Shown here: piece after piece, positions 6,773 through 15,673 of the stretch | Numbering within the stretch: position 1 is the first letter of the stretch | Layout of the letters: every line of letters starts with the position of its first letter | Source of the DNA: Desulfurobacterium sp. | GTDB taxonomy: Bacteria; Aquificota; Aquificia; Desulfurobacteriales; Desulfurobacteriaceae | Direction of reading: 5' to 3' | Assembly: GCA_026988135.1 (NCBI GenBank) | Contig: JALSLT010000113.1 | Coordinates: 1-29,506 of the forward strand | DNA length: 29,506 bases | Made by a program: the position numbers and the translations under genes | Notes under the pieces: generated by a model | Seen by the model: the letters and a program-made list of their open reading frames with translations, nothing else | What the model was told of the DNA's origin: nothing | Databases searched by the model: none

Positions 6773-7894
6773 GTTGTAGTAACAGCTATCTTTGTCCACT
6801 TTATAGTTTGCAAAAAACTCCTGTTTAAATTCGCTAAACTTTTGTCCTTTTATGGCTTTTCTAATTTTCTCCAATAATCTTCCGTAAAAATGAAGGTTGT
6901 GGATAGAATTTAAAATAAGAGCATTTATCTCCTTTGCTGCAAAAAGGTGTCTTAGATAGCTTCTTGAAAAGTTTTTGCATGTGTAACAATCACACTCTTC
7001 ATCTATGGGTCTTTCATCCGTTTTATATCTGGCACTTTTTATGTTTAATTTTCCGTTTCGTGTAAAAAGCGTTCCGTTTCTCGCGTTTCGTGTGGGCATT
7101 ACACAGTCAAACATATCAACTCCATACTCAACTGCCACTACAATGTCTTCCGGTTTTCCAACTCCCATAAGATATCGAGGCTTTTCAAACGGAAGCAGTG
7201 GGGTTACAAGTGATGTTATGTTGTACATATCTTCTTTTGGTTCTCCGACACTGAGACCTCCGATAGCGATTCCGTCAAAGGGAAGTCCCGAAGTTAATCT
7301 TGCACTTAAAACTCTTAAATCTTCAAACACCCCTCCCTGGACGATACCAAATATTGCGGTTTTATTGGAAGTTCTTGCTTCTATACTTCTTTTTGCCCAC
7401 CGGTAGGTTCTTTCAAGAGAGTGAAGGGCATAATCTCTTGTAGCTGGATAGGGTGTGCATTCGTCAAGTACCATTCCTATGTCAACGCCTATTTTTTCCT
7501 CAAATTTAACAACAAGTTCAGGAGAAAAGAAGTGTTTTGATCCGTCTATATGTGAGCGAAAATAAACACCTTCTTCTGTTAGTTTCATCAGGTCTCCGAG
7601 GCTAAATACCTGAAATCCTCCGCTATCTGTGAGAATAAGTCCGTTCCAGTTTGTGAACTTGTGAATACCTCCCGTTTTCTCAATAAGTTCGATTCCGGGT
7701 CGCAAGTATAAATGATATATGTTCGATAGAACGAGAGAATAACCAGATTTTTCAATCTCTTCCCATTTTACGCCTTTTACAGCTCCTGCCGTGGCTACAG
7801 GCATAAAGCATGGAGTTTTGCTGGTTCCGTGAGTTCCTGTCAAAATCCCGGTTCTTGCTTTGTTATCGGTCTCAATTATTTCAAACTTTAACAT
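6767..7894 (-). CDS. tgt: Queuine/preQ1 tRNA-guanine transglycosylase
   Basis: Tgt exchanges guanine 34 of GUN-anticodon tRNAs for preQ1 in queuosine synthesis. LTDSGGFQVFSL carries the conserved base-binding Asp (D90), and MFDCVMPTRNARNG carries the nucleophile D263. The zinc site is C301, C303, C306 (CDCYTC) and H332. The length (375 aa) is the bacterial norm. The ATG is preceded by GGAG (complement 7903-7906). It converges with the GDPD gene, overlapping by 6 bp, and diverges from the lytic transglycosylase gene across only 31 bp. Confidence 0.97.
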   Translation of the reverse strand: MLKFEIIETDNKARTGILTGTHGTSKTPCFMPVATAGAVKGVKWEEIEKSGYSLVLSNIYHLYLRPGIELIEKTGGIHKFTNWNGLILTDSGGFQVFSLGDLMKLTEEGVYFRSHIDGSKHFFSPELVVKFEEKIGVDIGMVLDECTPYPATRDYALHSLERTYRWAKRSIEARTSNKTAIFGIVQGGVFEDLRVLSARLTSGLPFDGIAIGGLSVGEPKEDMYNITSLVTPLLPFEKPRYLMGVGKPEDIVVAVEYGVDMFDCVMPTRNARNGTLFTRNGKLNIKSARYKTDERPIDEECDCYTCKNFSRSYLRHLFAAKEINALILNSIHNLHFYGRLLEKIRKAIKGQKFSEFKQEFFANYKVDKDSCYYNL

Positions 7895-7913
7895 TTTATA
7901 CTCTCCGTAATGT

Positions 7914-7919
7914 TATAAT
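7914..7919 (+). promoter_or_regulatory. TATAAT -10 element placed for a leaderless transcript
   Basis: A consensus TATAAT ends seven bases before the ATG at 7926, so transcription would start at or next to the first codon. No standard ribosome binding site precedes that ATG. The best -35 (TTAACA, 7888-7893) is 20 bp upstream, longer than ideal. Confidence 0.45.
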
Positions 7920-7925
7920 AGGCTT

Positions 7926-9608
7926 ATGAGAAAGGTCATCGTAATTATACTTCTGTTTCTGTTTTCCTCAACTCCCTCTTATGCTGTTTCCATTAGTGAA
8001 GTAAAAGCTTTTGAATTTTTAAAAGGAAAAAGAGAGGAATTCTTATGTCAAAAATTTCTTGAAACTTATCCGCACTCCCCTTTTAAAAAAACAGTTTTTG
8101 AAATTTTAATATCTATTTTGGATGATAATAAAAACTATTATGAGCTTTCCCGATTAAACTTTAAAGATACTAAGGTTAATGATTTTTTTCTGTTGAAATA
8201 TGCTAAAGCTTTGAAAAAGGTCGGAAAAGTTGAGGAAGCCAAGAGGATATATTTTGATATTTTTCGTCGTTCCAACAGATATGATGAAGAGATAGTTGTT
8301 CAAAATGCCGGTGATACTAAATTTTTGTTTGGCAACCGTGTTGTTTTGAGAAAAAAGATAGGTTACGCTTTAAGTAGAAGAAATTTCGAGATAGCTTCTT
8401 TCTATATAAATCTTTTACCTATGAATAACCGATATTATACTTATCTTAAAGGTGTTCTTGAATATAAAAGACGCAACAGAAAAGCGGCCCGTTTTTATTT
8501 TAAACGCTCAGATATTCCCGAGAGGTTGTTTTTTCTTACCTTAATGGAGAAAGATTCTTTTAAGAAAGTGCAACTTTTGGAACAGTTTTTAAATACCGAC
8601 GGAAGGAGAAGTTTTAAAGTTTTGGCTTCCAGGATAGTACTGAATTGGTTTTTAGTTTCGAATATTCCTTTGTATAAGAAGACCCTTAATGTTGTGAAGG
8701 GCTTTGATTTGGACATTTATAACGAATATCTTGTCAAATATTATGTTAATTTGGGGAAGTTTGATAAGGGTATTGTTGTTCTTGAAAAGATGGGAACACC
8801 CGATAGCAGAGGGTTGATTTTAGCTTTAAAAAAGTATCTCGGGAGAAAAATTACCTCAAAAGATGTTACGAGAATCTCGCCTTTTTATAGATTTTATCTC
8901 GGTTACGGGAAGCCGGTTCTATTTGAAGAGCCTAATATTTCGATGATAAAAGATGAGGGATTGAGGTATATCGTAAAGAATAGGAAAAAATACCTGCTTG
9001 ATTTTATTGATATTAAGAGGTTTGATAAGTTTGATCTTGCCGTTGGGTTCTATCTGTGTGGTAAATATAGGGAGGCTATAAGATTTGCAGCTTTGGTAGC
9101 TGGGAAAGCCCGAAAATATGCGGTTATCAATAGGATTCTTTATCCTTCTCCGGGAATTTTTAATAGAGATGTTGTGGCTCTGTCAGTTGCCAAGCAAGAG
9201 AGTCTTTTTGATCCCGGGGCTTTTTCAAGGAGTGGTGCTATAGGCTATATGCAGATAATGCCTTTAACCGGGAAACATATCTCCTCTATCTTTAAAGATG
9301 ATTTTGTTGTTGCAAATCTTTATGATGAGAAGGTAAATGTTACTTATGGAGAATTCTATATCAAAAAATTGATAAAAAGATTTGATTCCTTTCCTCTGGC
9401 TGCTGCGGCATATAATGCAGGTCCGGGAAGAATAAAAAGATTATTGAAAATATACGGAAAACCAAAAACTGCAGTGGAAACGGTACTTTTTGTTGATACT
9501 TTTCTTCCGCTTGATGAAACTAGAAACTATGTAAAAAAAGTGGTTAAAAACTGTTTCTATTATTCTTATCTATTTAATGAAAGTCTTAGGATGTGTACAA
9601 CCAAATAA
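7926..9608 (+). CDS. Soluble lytic murein transglycosylase (Slt70-like), exported
   Basis: This periplasmic enzyme cleaves peptidoglycan glycan strands to 1,6-anhydro products. A signal peptide occupies residues 1-20 (RK, then VIVIILLFLF, ending SYA). About 380 residues of helical repeat follow, resembling the Slt70 superhelix. The C-terminal SLT domain contains SVAKQESLFDP with catalytic E425, SGAIGYMQIMP, AAAAYNAGPGRI and the closing ETRNYVKKV. The length (560 aa) is somewhat shorter than Slt70. The signal peptide begins exactly at this ATG, which supports the start although no ribosome binding site is visible. The gene is followed by 94 bp before the ABC operon with no obvious terminator. 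Confidence 0.93.
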   Translation: MRKVIVIILLFLFSSTPSYAVSISEVKAFEFLKGKREEFLCQKFLETYPHSPFKKTVFEILISILDDNKNYYELSRLNFKDTKVNDFFLLKYAKALKKVGKVEEAKRIYFDIFRRSNRYDEEIVVQNAGDTKFLFGNRVVLRKKIGYALSRRNFEIASFYINLLPMNNRYYTYLKGVLEYKRRNRKAARFYFKRSDIPERLFFLTLMEKDSFKKVQLLEQFLNTDGRRSFKVLASRIVLNWFLVSNIPLYKKTLNVVKGFDLDIYNEYLVKYYVNLGKFDKGIVVLEKMGTPDSRGLILALKKYLGRKITSKDVTRISPFYRFYLGYGKPVLFEEPNISMIKDEGLRYIVKNRKKYLLDFIDIKRFDKFDLAVGFYLCGKYREAIRFAALVAGKARKYAVINRILYPSPGIFNRDVVALSVAKQESLFDPGAFSRSGAIGYMQIMPLTGKHISSIFKDDFVVANLYDEKVNVTYGEFYIKKLIKRFDSFPLAAAAYNAGPGRIKRLLKIYGKPKTAVETVLFVDTFLPLDETRNYVKKVVKNCFYYSYLFNESLRMCTTK

Positions 9609-9635
9609 ACTTATCAATTTTTTCCTTCACTAATG

Positions 9636-9663
9636 TTAACTATTCTGATAAATGATGTAAAAT
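9636..9663 (+). promoter_or_regulatory. Candidate promoter of the ABC transporter operon
   Basis: TTAACT (9636-9641) and TAAAAT (9658-9663) are separated by 16 bp, giving a start near 9670. The GGGAGG ribosome binding site of the binding-protein gene follows at 9691-9696. Confidence 0.4.
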
Positions 9664-9702
9664 AGCGTGAATGTTAATTCAAAAACCAAAGGGAGGTAAA
9701 AG

Positions 9703-11232
9703 ATGGTAAAAAAAAGATTATTTGCATTGGCTCTACCGATGTTTTTACTTTCGTCGGCAGTAGCCGGTACAAAAAAGGATACGGTTACGATAGGAACTCT
9801 TGATAAATGGAAGGTTCTTGACCCGGCTAAAGCTTACGATGTTATGAGTTGTAATTTGATGCAAAATACTTTGGTGGGACTTTATGGCTATAAACCCGGT
9901 TCGACGGTGCCGGAACCCGCTCTGGCAAGTTCCGTGGATATTTCAAAAGATGGAAAGACTTATGTTTTTCATCTTAAAAAAGGTATGATTTTTACCAATG
10001 GTGATGAGATAACGGCAGATACGGTTAAAAAGGCGTGGGATAGGGTGTTTAAGTTAAAAGGGGACCCTGCATTTTTACTTACGGGCGTTGTTGAAAGTTA
10101 CAAGGCCAAAGATAAGTATGTATTTGAAGTTAAATTGAAGTATCCTTTTGCTCCATTCCTTTCTGTTGTCGCTTTTACTGTTGCTTATCCGGTTCCTTCG
10201 GTTTTTCCTGAAAATTCTTTCTTTAAGGGGGATAAATATCCTGCTTCCGGACCTTTAATGATTAAAAAGATTAAAAGGGACAGGTATGTTTATCTTACAA
10301 AAAATCCGAAATATTTTGACTATAAAAATGTGGAAACTAAAAAGGTTCTTATAAGACAATATCAAAATGCACAAACTATACGTCTTGCTCTTGAAAAGGG
10401 TGATATTGATATGTCAAGCTCTTTAACAACACTTGATATTAGGGACTTTATGACTAATCCCAAGTTGAAGGAAAAGTTTAGGGTGTATGTTTCTCCAAGC
10501 TTTGTTATATCCTATATTGTTTTCAATGTGAAAAAGAAGCCTTTCAATAATCCTAAAATTAGAAAGGCTATAGCTTACCTTGTCAATAGAGGTGAGATTA
10601 AAAAATTTGCTTATAACGATATTCTAAGGGAAGACCTTTATTCCATGATTCCTAAAAATATGTGGGGTTATAAGCCTGTCTTTAATAAAAAGCCTGATGT
10701 TCAAAAAGCGGTTAAACTTCTTGCTGAAGCCGGTTTTACTAAAGAGCATCCTTTAAAAATTAACTACTGGTATCCTGCGGGACATTATGGAACAGATGTT
10801 GAGAAAGAGGCTCAGATAATAAAATCTCAGCTTGAGAAGACAGGTGTTATAAAGGTAACTGTAAAAACTACGGAATGGCCGACCTATCTTGATTACATGA
10901 CAAAAGGTGTTCTTGGTATGTTCCGTCTTGGTTGGGCTCCAGATTATATAGACCCGGATAACTATGTCTATCCATTCCTTCATTCAAAAGCTGATGCTTC
11001 TCTCGGTTCTTTCTATAAAAATCCTGAACTGGATAAACTGATAGAAAAGGCGCGTTCTGAAAGTGATAAAAAGAAAAGAGAGGAACTTTACGCTAAAATC
11101 CAGGAATATCTCTGGAAAGATGCACCTTACATTCCACTGCACCAGACAGAGTCAGCTATAGTTGCAGATAAAAAGGTAAAAGGTGTAACAAATGACCCTG
11201 TATATCCAAGATACTATCTTCTTCACAAATAA
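9703..11232 (+). CDS. ABC transporter substrate-binding protein, family 5 (peptide/nickel type)
   Basis: This is the periplasmic receptor of the transporter that follows. A signal peptide ends at AVA (residue 21); no lipobox Cys is present, so the protein is soluble. Family 5 hallmarks are DGKTYVFHLKKGMIFTNGDEITADTV near residues 86-111, the central FNNPKIRKAIAYLVNR, and the C-terminal LGWAPDYIDPDNYVYPFL. The last resembles peptide-binding members more than NikA, but the substrate cannot be read from sequence. Nickel would make sense in a hydrogenase-rich organism and stays possible. The length (509 aa) is typical. GGGAGG precedes the ATG. A strong hairpin separates it from the permease genes. 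Confidence 0.9.
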   Translation: MVKKRLFALALPMFLLSSAVAGTKKDTVTIGTLDKWKVLDPAKAYDVMSCNLMQNTLVGLYGYKPGSTVPEPALASSVDISKDGKTYVFHLKKGMIFTNGDEITADTVKKAWDRVFKLKGDPAFLLTGVVESYKAKDKYVFEVKLKYPFAPFLSVVAFTVAYPVPSVFPENSFFKGDKYPASGPLMIKKIKRDRYVYLTKNPKYFDYKNVETKKVLIRQYQNAQTIRLALEKGDIDMSSSLTTLDIRDFMTNPKLKEKFRVYVSPSFVISYIVFNVKKKPFNNPKIRKAIAYLVNRGEIKKFAYNDILREDLYSMIPKNMWGYKPVFNKKPDVQKAVKLLAEAGFTKEHPLKINYWYPAGHYGTDVEKEAQIIKSQLEKTGVIKVTVKTTEWPTYLDYMTKGVLGMFRLGWAPDYIDPDNYVYPFLHSKADASLGSFYKNPELDKLIEKARSESDKKKREELYAKIQEYLWKDAPYIPLHQTESAIVADKKVKGVTNDPVYPRYYLLHK

Positions 11233-11249
11233 TTATTAAATTTTCATTT

Positions 11250-11287
11250 CAGCCTCATCCCTCTTTTAAGGGATGAGGCTGATTTTT
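11250..11287 (+). terminator. Strong hairpin between binding-protein and permease genes
   Basis: A perfect 13-bp stem (CAGCCTCATCCCT, 11250-11262, with 11269-11281) has a 6-nt loop and is followed by ATTTTT. The next gene starts only 18 bp later with no visible promoter, so this is likely a partial terminator and 3'-end stabiliser that lets the binding protein be made in excess. Confidence 0.8.
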
Positions 11288-11304
11288 GAAGGGAGAAAAT
11301 TAAA

Positions 11305-12321
11305 GTGAAGGGACTTTTAAAATATATAGGTTATAGGCTTTTATCTTCGGTAGTTATGGTATTTATTATGGTTACTTTGGTGTTTTTCCTTTTAAGGGTA
11401 CTTCCGGGTGATCCTGTTCAGGCACTTACAGGGGGAAAAGCACCCCCTGAAGTGGTTCGGCAGTTAAAAGAGCAGCTTGGTTTGAATTTACCGATTTATA
11501 AGCAGTATTTCCGATTCTTTTCCGATATTTTTCATGGTAATTTAGGAAATTCTATAGTTACGGGTGAAAGTGTAAAAAGTGAACTTCTTGAAAGATTTCC
11601 TGCGACCCTTGAACTTGCTCTTGTCAGTGTTATTTTGGCTGCAGGAGGGGGTATTATTCTTGGTATTGAAAGTGCGAAAAGAGAGGGAACGTTGTTTGAT
11701 TTTATTGCAAAACTTGTAGCTCTCTCATTTTATGCTATACCTATCTTTTTTGTAGGAATTGTAATGCAGTACATTTTTGGAGTTAAACTGGGATGGTTCC
11801 CGATTTCAGGAAGAATAGATCCGCTGAATGAACCGGATAAAGTTATTTCGGGGCTTTATCTTTTGGATACTCTTTTGACGAGGAATTTTGAAGGATTTGT
11901 TGATGCTTTAAAACATATAGTTTTGCCTGCTTTTTCTCTTGCTCTTGTTCTTTTCTCTGTTATCTATAGGATTACAAGAGGTAATATGATTTTGCAGCTT
12001 AAAAAAGAGTATGTTAAAGCTGCAAGGGCAAGGGGTTTAAAAGAGAGAAAAGTTGTCTATTATCATGCTTTTAAAAATGCTTTTATACCTATTTTTACCC
12101 TTATAGGTCTTCAGTTTGCAAGTCTTTTAGGTGGTGCAATTTTAACGGAGAATGTTTTCTCTTGGCCGGGGCTTGGTTCTTATCTTATTGATAGGATAGG
12201 TTATAGGGACTTTCCTGCGATTCAGGGGGCTATACTGTTTTATGCTGTTATAGTGGTTTTTATATCTATAGGTATAGATATTATATGTGCTTTAATAAAT
12301 CCGAAAATTAAGTATGAGTAG
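11305..12321 (+). CDS. ABC transporter permease, DppB/OppB family
   Basis: This is an inner-membrane subunit of the peptide/nickel-type importer. The protein (338 aa) opens with a long hydrophobic helix and the family motif FFLLRVLPGDPV (residues 26-37). About six transmembrane helices follow. The cytoplasmic EAA loop is EYVKAARARGLKERKVVYYH, which contacts the ATPase. The start is GTG at 11305, with GAAGGGAG ending 11 bases upstream. The second permease follows after 13 bp. Confidence 0.92.
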   Translation: MKGLLKYIGYRLLSSVVMVFIMVTLVFFLLRVLPGDPVQALTGGKAPPEVVRQLKEQLGLNLPIYKQYFRFFSDIFHGNLGNSIVTGESVKSELLERFPATLELALVSVILAAGGGIILGIESAKREGTLFDFIAKLVALSFYAIPIFFVGIVMQYIFGVKLGWFPISGRIDPLNEPDKVISGLYLLDTLLTRNFEGFVDALKHIVLPAFSLALVLFSVIYRITRGNMILQLKKEYVKAARARGLKERKVVYYHAFKNAFIPIFTLIGLQFASLLGGAILTENVFSWPGLGSYLIDRIGYRDFPAIQGAILFYAVIVVFISIGIDIICALINPKIKYE

Positions 12322-12334
12322 GTAGGTTGAGGGT

Positions 12335-13132
12335 ATGAATCTAAAAAAAATTCAACTTTATATTGGTATATTTATTGTCGCGATGTTGTTTTTTATTGCC
12401 GTTTTCGGTCCGTTGTTGACTCCATACGACCCTATTGCAATTTCAAATGCGACCTTTTCTTCACCTTCTCTATCTCATATTTTTGGGACAGATGCACTGG
12501 GGAGGGATATTTTTTCAAGAGTCCTTTACGGAGCAAGGATATCTCTTCTTGTTTCCTTGCTTGCTGTTTTTATCGGTGTAGCTTTAGGTACCTTTCTGGG
12601 ACTTATTGCAGGATTTTTTGGCGGGAAAATCGATAAATTTATTGTTCTTCTTATGGATGCGATGTATGCTTTTCCGGGATTACTTCTTGCAATAACATTT
12701 ACAGCGTTTTTAGGGCAGGGGATAAGAAATGTTGCTTTTGCTATTGCGATAGCTTTTGTTCCTACCTATTTCAGGCTTGTTAGGAATCAGGTTTTATCTA
12801 TAAAAAATGAGCCGTTTGTTGAAGCTACAAAGGTTTTTAAAGTGCCGTTATGGAAAACAGTTTTTATCTATGTGTTTTTGCCTGTTGTTCCTACTCTTGC
12901 CGGGATTCTTGCTCTTTCGATAGGAGATGCAATTCTAACTGAAGCGGGACTTTCCTATCTTGGGCTTGGTGTTCCTCCGCCGACTCCTGATTGGGGGGCT
13001 GATCTTTCGACGGGTCAACACTATATTCTTCAAGATTATTGGTGGTGTTTCCTGTTTCCGGGTATAGCAATTTTCCTTGCTGTTCTCGGATTTGCATTGA
13101 TTGGAGATTACCTTTCAGAGGAAAAGTTATGA
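12335..13132 (+). CDS. ABC transporter permease, DppC/OppC family
   Basis: This is the second membrane subunit. It has the usual N-terminal helix followed by FGPLLTPYDPIA and FGTDALGRDIFSRVLYGARISL, which is diagnostic of DppC/OppC/NikC. The EAA loop lies around EPFVEATKVFKVPLWKTVF, and five further helices are visible. The length (265 aa) is slightly short but complete. The TGA stop overlaps the ATG of the ATPase gene (ATGA), so the two are translationally coupled. Confidence 0.93.
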   Translation: MNLKKIQLYIGIFIVAMLFFIAVFGPLLTPYDPIAISNATFSSPSLSHIFGTDALGRDIFSRVLYGARISLLVSLLAVFIGVALGTFLGLIAGFFGGKIDKFIVLLMDAMYAFPGLLLAITFTAFLGQGIRNVAFAIAIAFVPTYFRLVRNQVLSIKNEPFVEATKVFKVPLWKTVFIYVFLPVVPTLAGILALSIGDAILTEAGLSYLGLGVPPPTPDWGADLSTGQHYILQDYWWCFLFPGIAIFLAVLGFALIGDYLSEEKL

Positions 13133-14055
13133 TTAAAGTTGATGGGTTAGATATTATATATCCTAATGGTTTCAATGCTGTTAGTGATATAGGTTTTGAG
13201 ATAGGGAAAAAAGAGGTGTTTGCTCTTGTAGGAGAGAGCGGATGTGGTAAGTCAACAACAGCGCATGCTCTTATTAAGCTTTTGCCCAAGGGTACGGAAA
13301 TCAAAGGCTCTTTTATGCTTGGCGATAAAGAAATTTTTTCCCTGAAAGAGAAAGATACCAGAGGGGTAAGGGGTAAGGATATAGGTATGGTGTTTCAGGA
13401 TCCCCTTAATGCTTTAAATCCTCTTGTAAAGATAAAGGAGCACTTTTTTGAGATATTTGTTGCCCACAAAGTTAAAGAAAAGAGGGAAAAATTACTTGAA
13501 AGGATAAAGTTTCTTTTTGATTTTATAGACCTTCCTTTTGAGAGAGTTGATGCTTATCCTTTTGAGCTTTCCGGCGGGCAGAGACAGAGGGTAATGTTTG
13601 CCCTTGCCCTTGTTATGAATCCTTCTCTTTTAATACTTGATGAACCTACAACTGCCCTTGATGTCCTTGCTCAGAAAAAGGTGCTTGGATTGATAAGAAG
13701 AGCGAAGGAAGAGTTTAGTTCCGCTACTCTTTTGATTACTCATGATATGGGAGTTGTCAATGAGGTTGCCGATAAGGTAGCTGTTATGTATAAAGGACGT
13801 ATTATGGAGATGGGTAGAAAAGATCAGATTTTATATTCTCCTGTTCATCCGTACACAAAGCTTCTGATTTCGTGTGTTCCAAAATTTAATGTGAAAGATC
13901 TTTCAATTCCGGAAATACCGATTGATGATTATGATGTTGATGGTTGTTCGTTTGCTCCAAGGTGCCATCTGGCAAAAGACAGGTGTTTTGCGGAGAAACC
14001 GGAATCGAAATTTAAACATGGAAGAAGGGTAGCCTGTTTTGAGATTCAAAATTGA
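13129..14055 (+). CDS. Peptide/nickel ABC transporter ATP-binding protein, DppD-like
   Basis: This ATPase subunit has Walker A GESGCGKST (residues 35-43), Q90 in the Q-loop, signature LSGGQ (147-151), Walker B LLILDEP with D171 and E172, and switch H205. The C-terminal oligopeptide/HPY extension carries four cysteines (GCSFAPRC, DRC and VACF), a pattern that in some DppD proteins binds an Fe-S cluster. The start at 13129 gives 308 aa and the ATGA overlap with the permease; an in-frame upstream ATG at 13039 lies deep inside the permease gene. No second ATPase (DppF-like) follows, so the transporter either uses a homodimer or borrows a partner encoded elsewhere. Confidence 0.94.
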   Translation: MIKVDGLDIIYPNGFNAVSDIGFEIGKKEVFALVGESGCGKSTTAHALIKLLPKGTEIKGSFMLGDKEIFSLKEKDTRGVRGKDIGMVFQDPLNALNPLVKIKEHFFEIFVAHKVKEKREKLLERIKFLFDFIDLPFERVDAYPFELSGGQRQRVMFALALVMNPSLLILDEPTTALDVLAQKKVLGLIRRAKEEFSSATLLITHDMGVVNEVADKVAVMYKGRIMEMGRKDQILYSPVHPYTKLLISCVPKFNVKDLSIPEIPIDDYDVDGCSFAPRCHLAKDRCFAEKPESKFKHGRRVACFEIQN

Positions 14056-14707
14056 AGAGGTTTTAAGAGAGAAAAGAAAAACCGTTTCTATCAGAGTTAC
14101 GGATTCAGGTGCTGTTGTTCTTAAAGTTCCCTGTTTTTTTAGTAGAGACGATGTTGAGAAAATTCTGGAATCTCACCGAAAATGGATAGATAAAACTGTT
14201 AAAAGAGTTTTAGAACAGCGGAATTTTAGAAAAAGTTTTGTGGGTGGGGAACTTTTTTTCTTTTTTGGGGAAGAGTATCCCCTTGTAATTTCAGATAGTG
14301 TCGGTAAGCGTATTGTATTGGAAAACGGGAAACTGTTCTTAGGTAGTGAATTTCTCTCTATCGGCAGGGAGCTTTTTGTTGATTTTTATAAAACAGAGCT
14401 TAGAAAAGTTATTTCCGATAAGATATCTTTTTATTCCGAAATTTACAATTTTAAAGTTAACGGATTTAAGATTACGAGGGCTGAAAAGCGTTGGGGTTCT
14501 TGCTCTTTTAAAAATTCTCTCTCTTTTTCTTTTAGGCTTGGGATGGCACCTTTGTCTGTGGTGGAATATGTTGTTGTACATGAGCTTGCGCATACACTGG
14601 TTAAAAATCACTCAAAAGAGTTCTGGAGAGTTGTTGAAAAGGTGCTTCCCGATTACATTATCAGGAGGCGATGGCTTAGAGATTATGGTTATCGATTAAT
14701 AATTTGA
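14039..14707 (+). CDS. YgjP/SprT-like zinc metallopeptidase-fold protein
   Basis: The protein (222 aa) contains RWGSCS (residues 151-156) and VVHELAHTLVKNH, where HELAH (181-185) plus H191 form an HExxH-type zinc site. This is the pattern of the YgjP (DUF45) family. The exact substrate is unknown, and members are usually called predicted metal-dependent hydrolases. The start is TTG at 14039, overlapping the ATPase gene by 17 bp, with GAAGAAGGG nine bases upstream. The fmt gene follows after 12 bp. The link to the transporter seems to be operon packing rather than shared function. Confidence 0.87.
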   Translation: MRFKIEEVLREKRKTVSIRVTDSGAVVLKVPCFFSRDDVEKILESHRKWIDKTVKRVLEQRNFRKSFVGGELFFFFGEEYPLVISDSVGKRIVLENGKLFLGSEFLSIGRELFVDFYKTELRKVISDKISFYSEIYNFKVNGFKITRAEKRWGSCSFKNSLSFSFRLGMAPLSVVEYVVVHELAHTLVKNHSKEFWRVVEKVLPDYIIRRRWLRDYGYRLII

Positions 14708-14719
14708 CGGAGTGTTGGT

Positions 14720-15673
14720 ATGGATAGAAGTGTAAAAGTTGTTTTTATGGGTACTCCGGATTTTGCGGTTCCTTCTCTTGATGCACTTTTAAAAGCTTCT
14801 TTTGTAGAAGTACCTCTTGTTATTACTCAACCTGACAAACCTGCGGGAAGAGGTAAAAGATTGACTCCTCCGTCTGTAAAGGTTTTTGCCGAAATGAACG
14901 GAATTCCGGTTATTCAGCCGAAAAATATAAAGGGGAACGAAGAGCTTTTTCAGTTGATTAGGAAGATATCTCCCGATTTTATAGTGGTTGCTGCTTACGG
15001 AAAGATTTTGCCGGAAGAGATACTTGAAATTCCTTTAGTAGCTCCTCTTAATGTTCATGCGTCGCTTCTACCCAAATACAGAGGTGCTTCTCCTATTCAG
15101 TCTGTGCTTTTAAACGGGGAAAAGGAAACAGGTGTTACTATAATGAGGGTAAGAGAGAAGCTGGATTCCGGGGAGATGTACCTTTGGGATAGCACTCCTA
15201 TATACTTAGATGATAATGCTCAGACTTTGCATGATAAACTTGCCGATATGGGTGGGAAGTTAATCGTTAAAGCCATTAAGGGGATACTATCGGGAGATTT
15301 GAAACCGATTCCCCAGAATGATGATGAGGCAACTTACTGCACTCAGATAAAGAAAATAGATGGTTTTATAAATTGGTCCGATTCGTCAGATAGGATATTT
15401 AATAAGATAAGGGCTTTTACTCCATGGCCTTCGGTTTTTACATATTTTAACGGAAAATTGCTTAAAATTCTCAAGGGAATTTCTTTTGAAGGTGAAGGAG
15501 GTTTTCCCGGAGAGATTGTTGATATTTCCGATAACTTCACGGTATCAACGGCTAAAGGTTTTTTAAAAGTTTTGGAAGTAAAGCCGGAAGGTAAGAAGAA
15601 AATGAGCGGTTCCGATTTTGTAAGAGGCTATAGAGTAAAAACCGGAGATAAACTTGGAGGAAAAAATGCTTAA
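14720..15673 (+). CDS. fmt: Methionyl-tRNA formyltransferase
   Basis: Fmt formylates initiator Met-tRNA using 10-formyl-tetrahydrofolate. The N-terminal FMGTPDFAVPSL, the loop QPDKPAGRGKRLTPP, and NVHASLLPKYRGASPIQ with N111 and H113 plus D149 (KLDSG) are the family's catalytic features. The C-terminal domain carries the usual RAFTPWPSVFTYF. The length (317 aa) is normal. The deformylase gene often found beside fmt is not in this window. Its end overlaps the thioesterase gene by 8 bp. Confidence 0.97.
   Translation: MDRSVKVVFMGTPDFAVPSLDALLKASFVEVPLVITQPDKPAGRGKRLTPPSVKVFAEMNGIPVIQPKNIKGNEELFQLIRKISPDFIVVAAYGKILPEEILEIPLVAPLNVHASLLPKYRGASPIQSVLLNGEKETGVTIMRVREKLDSGEMYLWDSTPIYLDDNAQTLHDKLADMGGKLIVKAIKGILSGDLKPIPQNDDEATYCTQIKKIDGFINWSDSSDRIFNKIRAFTPWPSVFTYFNGKLLKILKGISFEGEGGFPGEIVDISDNFTVSTAKGFLKVLEVKPEGKKKMSGSDFVRGYRVKTGDKLGGKNA

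Noticed and set aside
13039..13128. Upstream ATG extending the ABC ATPase by 30 residues
   Set aside because: The extension lies wholly inside the permease gene. The ATG at 13129 gives a normal ATPase start and an ATGA overlap.
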